9,526 nucleotides of DNA. Origin: Lentimicrobiaceae bacterium (GTDB taxonomy: Bacteria > Bacteroidota > Bacteroidia > Bacteroidales > Lentimicrobiaceae). Made by a program: the position numbers and the translations under genes. The DNA lies in assembly GCA_028697695.1 (NCBI GenBank), contig JAQVEI010000054.1, forward strand, positions 1 through 9,526, written 5' to 3'. Below are positions 1 through 6,236 of this stretch, piece after piece. Every line of letters starts with the position of its first letter. Position 1 is the first letter of the stretch. The notes beneath the pieces were generated by a model that was not told the DNA's origin, did no database searches, and saw only the letters and a list, made by a program, of their open reading frames with translations.

Positions 1-1
1 A

Positions 2-118
2 AACGAGACCACTTTCCGATATATTACCCCAACAGTTTCTTCAGATGAGCCACAAAAGCAGCCGGCCACTATCCACCATTATACATTAACGATTGATACA
101 GGAGAGAAGCAGCATTAA
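2..118 (+). CDS. C-terminal fragment of an unidentified protein (5' end outside window)
   Basis: An open plus-strand frame enters the window at base 2 and runs 38 codons to a TAA at 116-118, ending in ...TIDTGEKQH. No start codon is needed, because the gene would begin to the left of the window. The composition (mixed polar, no low-complexity run) is compatible with a real protein end, but the fragment is too short to name a family. Its TAA overlaps the TAA of the convergent fabI gene (115-117) by two bases. Neither other plus-strand frame nor the minus strand offers a better explanation of these bases: frame 1 stops within the first 50 bases, and the minus strand holds only a very short ATG-initiated frame. 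It may be chance; an open run of this length is not rare. Confidence 0.45.
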   Translation, partial: NETTFRYITPTVSSDEPQKQPATIHHYTLTIDTGEKQH

Positions 119-981
119 AATTCATCCGGATTGTTCAGCGGGTTTTCTTTACATTCCTTACATTCCAGACTCTTATTGTATTGCATCATGGCACGCGAGC
201 TCATACCCATGCTGCTGAACCCGCCGTCATTGAACAGGTTTTGCATGGTAACTATACGTGTAAGATCAGAAAATAAGGTAATGGCATAATCTGCACATTC
301 ATCAGCAGTAGCATTTCCAAGCGGCGACATTCTTTCGGTGAAATCCATGAGCGCACCAAACCCTTTAACGCCCTGCCCGGCGGTAGTGGGCGTAGGTGAT
401 TGTGAAATTGTATTGATACGCACGTGCTTTTCCCGTCCGTAAATATATCCAAAGCTTCGCGCAATACTTTCGAGTATGGCTTTGGCATCGGCCATATCAT
501 TATATTCAAACAAAGTTCGCTGCGCAGCGATGTAGGAGAGTGCTACAATACTACCCCATTCCCTGATGGCATCTTTTTGCTTGGCCACCTGAATCATTTT
601 ATGAAACGAAAGTGCAGAAATATCCAGGGTTTTTGAGAAGAAATCATAATTGATGTCATCATAGGGCAGCTTTTTACGAACATTGGGTGACATGCCGATG
701 GAGTGCAACACAAAATCTATTTGGCCGCCACAATGTTCCATAGCCTTATCAAACAGGTTTTGCAGGTCGCTTACGCTGGTGGCATCGGCTGGCACAAGCA
801 GCGAATTTGTTTTTTCGGCCAATTGATTCAGCTCACCCAGACGCAGTGCCATGGGTGTATTGGTTAACACCAATTCAGCGCCTTCTTCGTGTGCACGTTC
901 GGCCACTTTCCAGGCAATAGATTGTTCGTTTAAGGCTCCGAAAATGATACCTTTTTTCCCTTTGAGTAGATTGTATCCCAT
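115..981 (-). CDS. fabI: Enoyl-[acyl-carrier-protein] reductase (NADH), FabI-type SDR
   Basis: This 288-residue cytoplasmic protein belongs to the short-chain dehydrogenase/reductase family and very probably performs the last reduction of each fatty-acid elongation cycle (trans-2-enoyl-ACP to acyl-ACP). The N-terminal dinucleotide-binding segment reads GIIFGALNEQSIAW (residues 11-24), the FabI form of the SDR glycine motif. HSIG at 93-96 follows the central strand. The FabI catalytic pattern is present as Tyr150, Tyr160 and Lys167, the last two in Y-x6-K spacing as in E. coli FabI. The rest (TISQSPTPTTAGQG, NDGGFSSMG) matches my recollection of the slightly divergent Bacteroidota enzymes. The ATG at 979-981 begins exactly at the expected MGYNLLKGKKG. 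The last roughly 20 residues form a charged tail with an unusual ECKECKE stretch (Cys274, Cys277). It lies 54 bp downstream of recN and may be the last gene of that operon or have its own start. Triclosan sensitivity cannot be judged from sequence alone. Confidence 0.93.
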   Translation of the reverse strand: MGYNLLKGKKGIIFGALNEQSIAWKVAERAHEEGAELVLTNTPMALRLGELNQLAEKTNSLLVPADATSVSDLQNLFDKAMEHCGGQIDFVLHSIGMSPNVRKKLPYDDINYDFFSKTLDISALSFHKMIQVAKQKDAIREWGSIVALSYIAAQRTLFEYNDMADAKAILESIARSFGYIYGREKHVRINTISQSPTPTTAGQGVKGFGALMDFTERMSPLGNATADECADYAITLFSDLTRIVTMQNLFNDGGFSSMGMSSRAMMQYNKSLECKECKENPLNNPDEF

Positions 982-1035
982 ATTTAATATTTAAGCGGCA
1001 GCACCGCAGTTAATCCAAAAAAACAAATTATTTTA

Positions 1036-2694
1036 TTAAATGTTTTGAAGCAGGGCTTTTGCCGTTTCGCGAGCAGCCCGCATGTCAGCATCTCCGCTTA
1101 TCATCGTGGCTATTTCATCCACCCGTTCTTCATCATTAAGCTTTTTGATGGATGAATATGTTTTGCCAGCTTCCTGTATTTTATACACCTGAAAGTGTTC
1201 CCCGCTCATTCCCGCTATTTGCGGCAAATGAGTAATCACAATTACCTGCATTTGTTGCGACATTTTTTTCAAAATATGGCCAACTTTGCCGGCTATATCC
1301 CCTGAAATTCCAATGTCTATTTCATCAAATATGATGGTTGGCAATAAGTTACTGGTTGATATCAATGATTTAATGGCCAGCATCAACCTGGAAAGTTCTC
1401 CACCCGAAGCCACTTTAGAGAGTTCATTTAAAGATGATCCCAAATTTGCATTGAAACGGAAGCTTACCTCATCAAAACCGTTGCGCAAAAAACCATCGGA
1501 TGACTTAAGCTCCACTCCAAAGCGGGCATCTTTCATCCCCAGCAGCTTTATGGTAGTCAACACCTCCTTTTCAACCAGCGGAATTATTTTTTTTCTGGAT
1601 GCGGTCAAGGCTTCACCCAGTTGTTTTAATCTACTGGTATTTGTACCAATTTCCTTCTCCAGTTCAATAATTTCATTTTCCATGGAAGTTGTTTCAGCAA
1701 GCCGCTGATCAATTTCCTGTTGCCGGAGTATAAGTTCTTCTATGGTATGTACACGATGCTTTTGTTGTAATTGATAAATAATTCCCAACCGTTCATTTAC
1801 TTCATCCAGACGTTGCGGATCATGCCTTATTTGATCTGACACCTGTTCGATAGTTTGTGCAATGTCCTGAAGTTCAATATTTACAGCCTGCAGTCTCTGC
1901 AACAATTCGGCAGTCCCCGAATGATAACGTGTTACATTGTTCATGGCAGCATTTACTTCATTCAGCCGCCTTAAAATATTATCATCTTCGTTGTGAAGCA
2001 GGCCGGTGGCCTGAAATAATCCCGCCTTAATCTCCATGGCATGCAGCAGCACTTCAGCTTCATTTTCGAGTGCATCCTGTTCACCTGCCTGCAATCCGGC
2101 CTGATATAATTCTTCACTTAAAAAAGCGTAATAATCGGATTCGGCACGGGCAGCTTCATTGCGTTCCCTAAGTTCAGCAAGCATGGCCTGCTGCTGCCGC
2201 AATACCTTATACAACTGTATATAATCCGAACGCAGCGGTTTATTCCCCGCTACCGCATCGAGTACCGACAATTGAAATGCAGATTCCTGCAACAACAAAG
2301 TCTGATGCTGGGAGTGTATATCTACCAGCCGGCCGGCCAGTTCTCTGAGTTGAGTTAAATTTACAGGAGTGTCGTTGATAAATGCCCTGGATTTGCCTTG
2401 TGGGGTTATCTCGCGCCGTATAATGCACACGGCTTCATAATCGAGGTCAGATTCTGTAAAAAAAGGCTCCAGTTCATAATTATTCACATCGAAACTGCCC
2501 TCAATAATACATTTACTTTCCGGATCAGGCAATGAGAGGTTGTCTGCCCGCTGCCCCAGAATCAGGCCCAAAGCCCCAAGGATAATGGATTTACCGGCAC
2601 CGGTTTCACCGGTGATTACGGAAAAGTTTTGCTTAAAAGCGATATCCAGTTCCTTAATCAGCGCATAATTAGATATGTAAAGCCTTGTGAGCAT
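1036..2694 (-). CDS. recN: DNA repair protein RecN (SMC-like ATPase)
   Basis: RecN is an SMC-related cytoplasmic ATPase that acts at DNA double-strand breaks during recombinational repair. The length, 552 residues, is normal for the family. The N-terminal head half has the Walker A motif GETGAGKS (29-36) and the RecN-typical DIHSQHQ segment (125-131). The middle (about 155-380) is rich in Glu, Gln, Leu and Arg and is predicted coiled coil, shorter than in true SMC proteins. The C-terminal head half carries the ABC signature SGGELSR (430-436), Walker B TIIFDEID (453-460) and the switch histidine in ITHLPQIA (His489). All ATPase motifs look intact. The ATG at 2692-2694 gives the expected MLTRLYISNYALI start. 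The gene follows the PorD-like gene after 56 bp, a gap that contains a candidate promoter, so it may be read both from the bamD operon and on its own. I saw no LexA-type operator. Confidence 0.97.
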   Translation of the reverse strand: MLTRLYISNYALIKELDIAFKQNFSVITGETGAGKSIILGALGLILGQRADNLSLPDPESKCIIEGSFDVNNYELEPFFTESDLDYEAVCIIRREITPQGKSRAFINDTPVNLTQLRELAGRLVDIHSQHQTLLLQESAFQLSVLDAVAGNKPLRSDYIQLYKVLRQQQAMLAELRERNEAARAESDYYAFLSEELYQAGLQAGEQDALENEAEVLLHAMEIKAGLFQATGLLHNEDDNILRRLNEVNAAMNNVTRYHSGTAELLQRLQAVNIELQDIAQTIEQVSDQIRHDPQRLDEVNERLGIIYQLQQKHRVHTIEELILRQQEIDQRLAETTSMENEIIELEKEIGTNTSRLKQLGEALTASRKKIIPLVEKEVLTTIKLLGMKDARFGVELKSSDGFLRNGFDEVSFRFNANLGSSLNELSKVASGGELSRLMLAIKSLISTSNLLPTIIFDEIDIGISGDIAGKVGHILKKMSQQMQVIVITHLPQIAGMSGEHFQVYKIQEAGKTYSSIKKLNDEERVDEIATMISGDADMRAARETAKALLQNI

Positions 2695-2719
2695 AACCCT
2701 TCTGTTGCAAAATCAGATG

Positions 2720-2749
2720 CAAATATAATCAAAGGAATATTACAATAAA
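2720..2749 (-). promoter_or_regulatory. Candidate Bacteroidota-type promoter for recN
   Basis: Read on the minus strand, TATATTTG (2727-2720) matches the Bacteroidota -7 consensus TAnnTTTG in every fixed position. Eighteen bases upstream stands TTTA (2749-2746), one mismatch from the -33 TTTG, inside TTTATTG. Transcription would start near 2714, leaving a leader of about 20 nt before the recN ATG. The -33 half is weak and the region is A/T-rich, so a chance match is possible. Confidence 0.4.
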
Positions 2750-2750
2750 T

Positions 2751-3653
2751 TTATTGTTTTGGAGCGTCAAGTATCCGCTGGTATTTTGAACTGTTGGCAG
2801 GGTCAATTTCCTTAAGGATGTTCACGGCTTTGGTTTTATCCAAAGGAGCCGCCTGGGAGTATATGTTCATCAGTTCATCCCTTTTTGCTTCCAGAAAAAG
2901 CTGCAGTATAAACAAACCGGGACGTTCGCGGTTGGCTTTGCGCAAAAGTTCCAGGCTTTCATTCACCCCTGCCCTTCCGGCTTCCACATCATCTGACATT
3001 AAATCAAGCCCCAGGCGATGGTACTTATACATGGCATCGCGTACGGATGCATAGGCAGGATTGGTTAGATTTTCGATGAGCCAGTAACGGTTTTTCTGGT
3101 TTTCAAAAGCTTTCCAGCCTCTTTCTCTTTCATTCTGACCCATATTTACAATTTCCTGTGCCTTGGCATAATACGGACTGCCGCCCATCCGGGCAAAAGA
3201 GTCGCCATCCAGACCAAGGTATAAATATAAGTAAAAGGCAATGGTAGAAGTGAGGCTCGAACTATATACATTATCAGCATACTCAAGTGGCTGAAATTCA
3301 ATGTATTTAAATTCAAAGTCCTTGTCCAGATAATTAAACAAGGTGGAATTATAAGAAGACTTATAAACCGGGCGGCGAAGTGCAAGATTGATTTTTCCTT
3401 TAAAATCCTCTCCCGAACGCTGGTCAACCGTGATGAGTATAGTGCCTTCAATGCGCTCCTCAGGCTTGTATATGTAGTTCGACCACTGCCGATTGTTTAC
3501 AAAGTCATAGAGTTCCTGTTGCAGGGTTTCGAAAATTTTCTTTTCGGTGCCCTCCACCCTTGGCGAAGTAACCTGAACGGTTACATTGAATTCCTGCCCA
3601 ACGCTGTGAAATGCAGAAATAAAGAAGAAACTTAAAAGTGCTAAGTATTTCAT
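2751..3653 (-). CDS. porD: DUF4835 family exported protein (PorD-like, type IX secretion associated)
   Basis: A 300-residue exported protein. It begins with a clear Sec signal peptide (Lys2, hydrophobic 4-15, likely cleavage near SVG-QEF around residue 19-20) and has no lipobox cysteine, so it should be periplasmic or outer-membrane associated. After the signal come FNVTVQV, a Tyr/Asn-rich middle (residues 95-165, including YLYLYLGLDGDSFARMGG), the segment YYAKAQEIVNMGQ, and helical C-terminal parts with RRPVY and SLELLRKANRERPG. I recognise this as the DUF4835 family, found in Bacteroidota between coaBC and recN and often annotated PorD, a protein linked to the type IX secretion and gliding machinery. 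The secretion role is family knowledge that this window does not test: no other por or gld gene is present. It starts 31 bp after the coaBC stop, so co-transcription is likely. Confidence 0.75.
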   Translation of the reverse strand: MKYLALLSFFFISAFHSVGQEFNVTVQVTSPRVEGTEKKIFETLQQELYDFVNNRQWSNYIYKPEERIEGTILITVDQRSGEDFKGKINLALRRPVYKSSYNSTLFNYLDKDFEFKYIEFQPLEYADNVYSSSLTSTIAFYLYLYLGLDGDSFARMGGSPYYAKAQEIVNMGQNERERGWKAFENQKNRYWLIENLTNPAYASVRDAMYKYHRLGLDLMSDDVEAGRAGVNESLELLRKANRERPGLFILQLFLEAKRDELMNIYSQAAPLDKTKAVNILKEIDPANSSKYQRILDAPKQ

Positions 3654-3684
3654 TGAAAAGTTTTAGTACAGCAAGCTTAACCGG

Positions 3685-4884
3685 TCATTTTATTTTTTCA
3701 ATCACCTGATTGATGATGATGGCAGCTATTTGAGCCTTATTCAACAGGCCGGTTTCAGTTTTTTCATTATTTTTATGAATGATGCTTACCTTGTTGGTAT
3801 CAAATCCAAATCCTGCTCCTTCATCATTCAATGAATTAAGAACGATCATGTCAAGGTTTTTATTATTCATTTTTTGCCGCGCGTGTTCAATTTCATTATC
3901 GGTTTCAAGCGCGAAGCCAACCAGAAATTGATTGGGTTGTTTAACTTTACCCAGTTCAGACAATATATCTGTGGTAGGCTTTAATTCAAGGGTCAGATTG
4001 CCGGATGTTTTTTTTATTTTCCGGGTTTCCGGCTTATTCACTGTATAATCAGCAACAGCCGCCGACATGATCGCGACGTCAGCAGTTTTAAAAGTATGCA
4101 GGCAGGCTTCAGCCATTTGTGCAGCCGAGTTAACCCGGATGGTATTTATGGCAGCATGTGCTGCTTTAAGCTGAACGGGTCCTGAGATGAGCATAACCTC
4201 AGCCCCGCATTGCGCAGCATACTCTGCCAAAGCATAGCCCATTTTTCCGGAAGAGTGGTTACCGATGTACCTAACGGGATCTATAGCCTCGAAGGTTGGT
4301 CCGGCACTTATCATTACCTTTTTATCTTTCAGGGGTGTTTCCTGGCTGAAAAAATTCAATATATGCTGGTATATCTCTTCCGGTTCCTCCATTCTTCCGA
4401 CGCCTGTCAACCCGCTGGCCAGTTCACCTTCGCGGGCAGCGATCAGTATATTGCCAAAAGAGCGCAAGGTTTCTATATTGCGGTGCGTAGTCGGATGATG
4501 GTACATATCCAAATCCATAGCCGGGGCAAACATCACCGGGCATTTAGCGGCAAGGTAAGTAGTGGTAAGCAAATTATCGGCAATGCCGGCTACCATCTTT
4601 GCCATGGTATTGGCTGAAAGCGGGGCAATCAGAAACAAATCGGCCCACCGCCCCCAATCCACATGGCTGTGCCAACTGCCATCCGTTTTATTGTAAGGCT
4701 CAAGCAGTACAGGACGCTGCGAAAGGGTAGAAAGTGTTAAAGGCGTAACAAAATCTGTTGCGCATGGGGTTACTACCACCTTAACTTCAGCACGAGCTTT
4801 AACAAGCAGGCGGATAAGCAGGGGAATTTTGTAGGCAGCAATACTGCCGGTAACTCCAATAAGTATTTTTTTCCCTTCCAGCAT
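3685..4884 (-). CDS. coaBC: Bifunctional phosphopantothenoylcysteine decarboxylase / phosphopantothenate-cysteine ligase
   Basis: A cytoplasmic coenzyme A biosynthesis enzyme of 399 residues. It joins cysteine to 4'-phosphopantothenate and then decarboxylates the product to 4'-phosphopantetheine. The N-terminal FMN-dependent CoaC domain (about 1-178) begins ILIGVTGSIAAYK and has the catalytic-type His74 in SHVDWGRW, then APLSANTMAKMVAGIADNLLTT. The C-terminal CoaB ligase domain (about 186-399) has SAGPTFEAIDPVRYIGNHSSGKMG with Asn209, SAAVADY (274-280), KIKK (289-292) and the domain end. In the CoaC half the usual PxMN motif reads PAMD (Asp124), and the substrate-clamp cysteine position appears as Ser in ASGLTGVGRM (Ser157). 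I believe both are typical of Bacteroidota, but they differ from the E. coli enzyme. It starts 15 bp after the omega-like gene and lies in the bamD operon. Confidence 0.95.
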   Translation of the reverse strand: MLEGKKILIGVTGSIAAYKIPLLIRLLVKARAEVKVVVTPCATDFVTPLTLSTLSQRPVLLEPYNKTDGSWHSHVDWGRWADLFLIAPLSANTMAKMVAGIADNLLTTTYLAAKCPVMFAPAMDLDMYHHPTTHRNIETLRSFGNILIAAREGELASGLTGVGRMEEPEEIYQHILNFFSQETPLKDKKVMISAGPTFEAIDPVRYIGNHSSGKMGYALAEYAAQCGAEVMLISGPVQLKAAHAAINTIRVNSAAQMAEACLHTFKTADVAIMSAAVADYTVNKPETRKIKKTSGNLTLELKPTTDILSELGKVKQPNQFLVGFALETDNEIEHARQKMNNKNLDMIVLNSLNDEGAGFGFDTNKVSIIHKNNEKTETGLLNKAQIAAIIINQVIEKIK

Positions 4885-4899
4885 TGTCGCAAAACGAAC

Positions 4900-5229
4900 T
4901 TATTCGCGGTCGCTTACTTCGGGGTAACGAAAAGCAACATCACCCGAAAGAAACTCCTTAATGGCTATTAGTGTGGGCTTAGGAATATGCTCGTAATATC
5001 TGGCAATCTCTATTTGTTCCCGGTTCTCAAAAACTTCTTCCAGATTGTCGTTGGGAACAGAAAACTCGGCAAGCTTGCCGTTCAGCTCTTCCTTTATATC
5101 ACGGCTAATCTGATTGGCACGTATGGAAAGGATAGCTACGGTTTCGTATATATTACCGGTGGGCTCCATTAGTTCACGAATATCACGCGTAACGGCGTGA
5201 TGTGGAATTTTAGCTCTTTTGTAATCCAT
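4900..5229 (-). CDS. rpoZ: RNA polymerase omega/Rpb6-like subunit
   Basis: A 109-residue soluble protein with the omega/Rpb6 helix signature in residues 28-46 (YETVAILSIRANQIS followed by RDIK), where the RANQI core corresponds to the RARQL-type helix that clamps the C-terminal end of the beta-prime subunit. The C-terminal part (NREQIEIARYYEHIPKP, then a short helix and ...RYPEVSDRE) differs from proteobacterial omega and fits the Bacteroidota version. The role, assembly and stability of RNA polymerase, is taken from the family. It sits 14 bp after bamD and 15 bp before coaBC on the same strand, so the three are almost certainly one transcript. In proteobacteria rpoZ is usually next to gmk and spoT; the partners here are a Bacteroidota peculiarity. 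The ATG at 5227-5229 is the only sensible start. Confidence 0.85.
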   Translation of the reverse strand: MDYKRAKIPHHAVTRDIRELMEPTGNIYETVAILSIRANQISRDIKEELNGKLAEFSVPNDNLEEVFENREQIEIARYYEHIPKPTLIAIKEFLSGDVAFRYPEVSDRE

Positions 5230-5243
5230 GGGATTGTTATTGG

Positions 5244-6044
5244 TTATGAAAAATTAGTCATCTTCTTTTCAGCATTTCGCTGAATGATATTCAGTTCATT
5301 TATCCTGGCGGATTGTGAAAAATTTGCTTTAAAATTATTCACTGCATCAATCGTATGTTGATAGCGTTCTTCCTTTTTGGATTCAATGCTCTTTTCGGCA
5401 TACTGATAATAAGATACAGCTATGCGATACATAGCCTGCTCCCGGTATCTGGTATCGGGAAAGTCTTTTATCAGATTTTCGTAATTGATGATTGCCGCCT
5501 TATAATCATCCATATTGTAATACATTTCGGCAATTTCAAATGCTTTGGTTTCCAGTTTAAACCTCAGTTCATCTATCAGTTTATTGGCATCAGCCACCCG
5601 TTTGCTTGTAGGATATTGATTAACAAAAAGTTGTAAATCCTGAATGGCATCCAGGGTAACCTGCTGATCCAGGCTCGATGGAGGCGACTCCAGATAATTA
5701 CAGTACGCGCTCAGGTAAGCTGCCTCTTCAGCGTTGTTGCTCTTGGGAAAATTACGCGCGAATTGTTTAAAATAATAGCTGGCCAGAATATAATCTTTTT
5801 GTTTGTAATGGGCGTAAGCATAGTAAAATCCTATACGTTCAGCCCGGTCGGTGCCTCTAAAAAAAGCCTGTAGCTGATCAAACAACTGTATAGCACGGTA
5901 ATAGTCACCTGCTTCAAAATATTCGATGGCCTTTTCGTATTTGGCATCATTATCAGAACTTTTTAGCAATTTTTGATATTTGCTACAGCTGGTGATGATC
6001 AAAAACACCGTTGTGACCAACAAAAGAAGGCTCTTTTTATTCAT
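5244..6044 (-). CDS. bamD: Outer membrane assembly lipoprotein BamD
   Basis: A 266-residue lipoprotein with tetratricopeptide-type repeats, the BamD/ComL component of the BAM machine that inserts beta-barrel proteins into the outer membrane. The N-terminus MNKKSLLLLVTTVFLIITSC is a lipoprotein signal with lipidation at Cys20 (ITS-C). The mature part holds about five helix-turn-helix repeats, visible as KAIEYFEAGDYYRAIQLFDQL (about 38-58), the FYYAYAHYKQKDYILASYYF region, the NQYPTSKR region, YYNMDDYKAAIINYENLIKD and a last repeat ending near residue 240. An upstream in-frame ATG at 6093-6095 would add 17 residues before the signal peptide, but a strong promoter lies across that stretch, so the ATG at 6042-6044 was chosen. 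It is the first gene of the bamD - rpoZ - coaBC group. Confidence 0.92.
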   Translation of the reverse strand: MNKKSLLLLVTTVFLIITSCSKYQKLLKSSDNDAKYEKAIEYFEAGDYYRAIQLFDQLQAFFRGTDRAERIGFYYAYAHYKQKDYILASYYFKQFARNFPKSNNAEEAAYLSAYCNYLESPPSSLDQQVTLDAIQDLQLFVNQYPTSKRVADANKLIDELRFKLETKAFEIAEMYYNMDDYKAAIINYENLIKDFPDTRYREQAMYRIAVSYYQYAEKSIESKKEERYQHTIDAVNNFKANFSQSARINELNIIQRNAEKKMTNFS

Positions 6045-6049
6045 GGGCG

Positions 6050-6079
6050 CAAAATTAGTTATTTTAACTGTAATGCAAA
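6050..6079 (-). promoter_or_regulatory. Strong candidate promoter of the bamD operon (possibly leaderless mRNA)
   Basis: On the minus strand TTTG (6079-6076) and TAATTTTG (6057-6050) match the Bacteroidota -33 and -7 consensus elements without mismatch, with an 18-base spacer. The -7 element ends only five bases before the bamD ATG (6044-6042). With the usual start a few bases after the -7 element, the transcript would begin at or next to the A of ATG. This also explains the lack of any Shine-Dalgarno sequence before bamD. Confidence 0.7.
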
Positions 6080-6117
6080 CATTCAAATGATACAATTTTT
6101 GTTAATAGTGTCACCGT

Positions 6118-6147
6118 TTCTATGGCATCATCCTATGGCATATAGAA
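6118..6147. repeat. Short repeats in the photolyase-bamD gap
   Basis: CTATGGCAT occurs twice (6120-6128 and 6133-6141) as a direct repeat with a four-base spacer. The same stretch is framed by TTCTAT (6118-6123) and ATAGAA (6142-6147), which could pair as a weak six-base stem around an 18-base loop. It lies after the restored photolyase reading frame ends (6160) and before the bamD promoter. It has no T-run typical of a terminator. Its meaning is unknown and it may be chance. Confidence 0.35.
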
Positions 6148-6159
6148 GTTGACCTCTTT

Positions 6160-6236
6160 TCACGCTTTCAGGGTTTGATTGTATGTTTTCAAACATCTTT
6201 CGCGGGCCATGGCGTGATCAATCATGGGTTTGGGTA
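6160..6236 (-). other. Displaced C-terminal coding tail of the photolyase with slippery-type heptamer
   Basis: In the -1 frame relative to the photolyase, bases 6234-6160 encode PKPMIDHAMARERCLKTYNQ plus TLKA and a TGA (6162-6160). This is the ending expected of class I photolyases (compare the common YPxPIVDHxxARERAL pattern). Joining it after Tyr409 restores a 433-residue protein. The switch point is C CCA AAC (6234-6228 on the minus strand), which has the X XXY YYZ form of a tandem -1 slippage site. The simplest reading is one missing C in the CCC run (a mutation or a sequencing error); programmed slippage is possible. No convincing downstream stem at normal spacing is visible. Confidence 0.85.

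Noticed and set aside
995..1007. GCGG-N5-CCGC hairpin between recN and fabI
   Set aside because: Only a four-base stem without a following T-run; too weak to call a terminator or regulator.
1286..1708. 140-codon plus-strand frame antisense to recN
   Set aside because: It is a Ser-rich mirror of the recN coding strand, which carries all RecN motifs.
4210..4617. 135-codon plus-strand frame antisense to coaBC
   Set aside because: It is a shadow of the well-supported coaBC gene, with no recognisable domain.
6045..6095. Longer BamD start at the ATG at 6093-6095
   Set aside because: It would place 17 residues before the lipoprotein signal and would require reading across the -7 and -33 elements of the promoter; MNKKS... 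gives a proper lipobox signal peptide.
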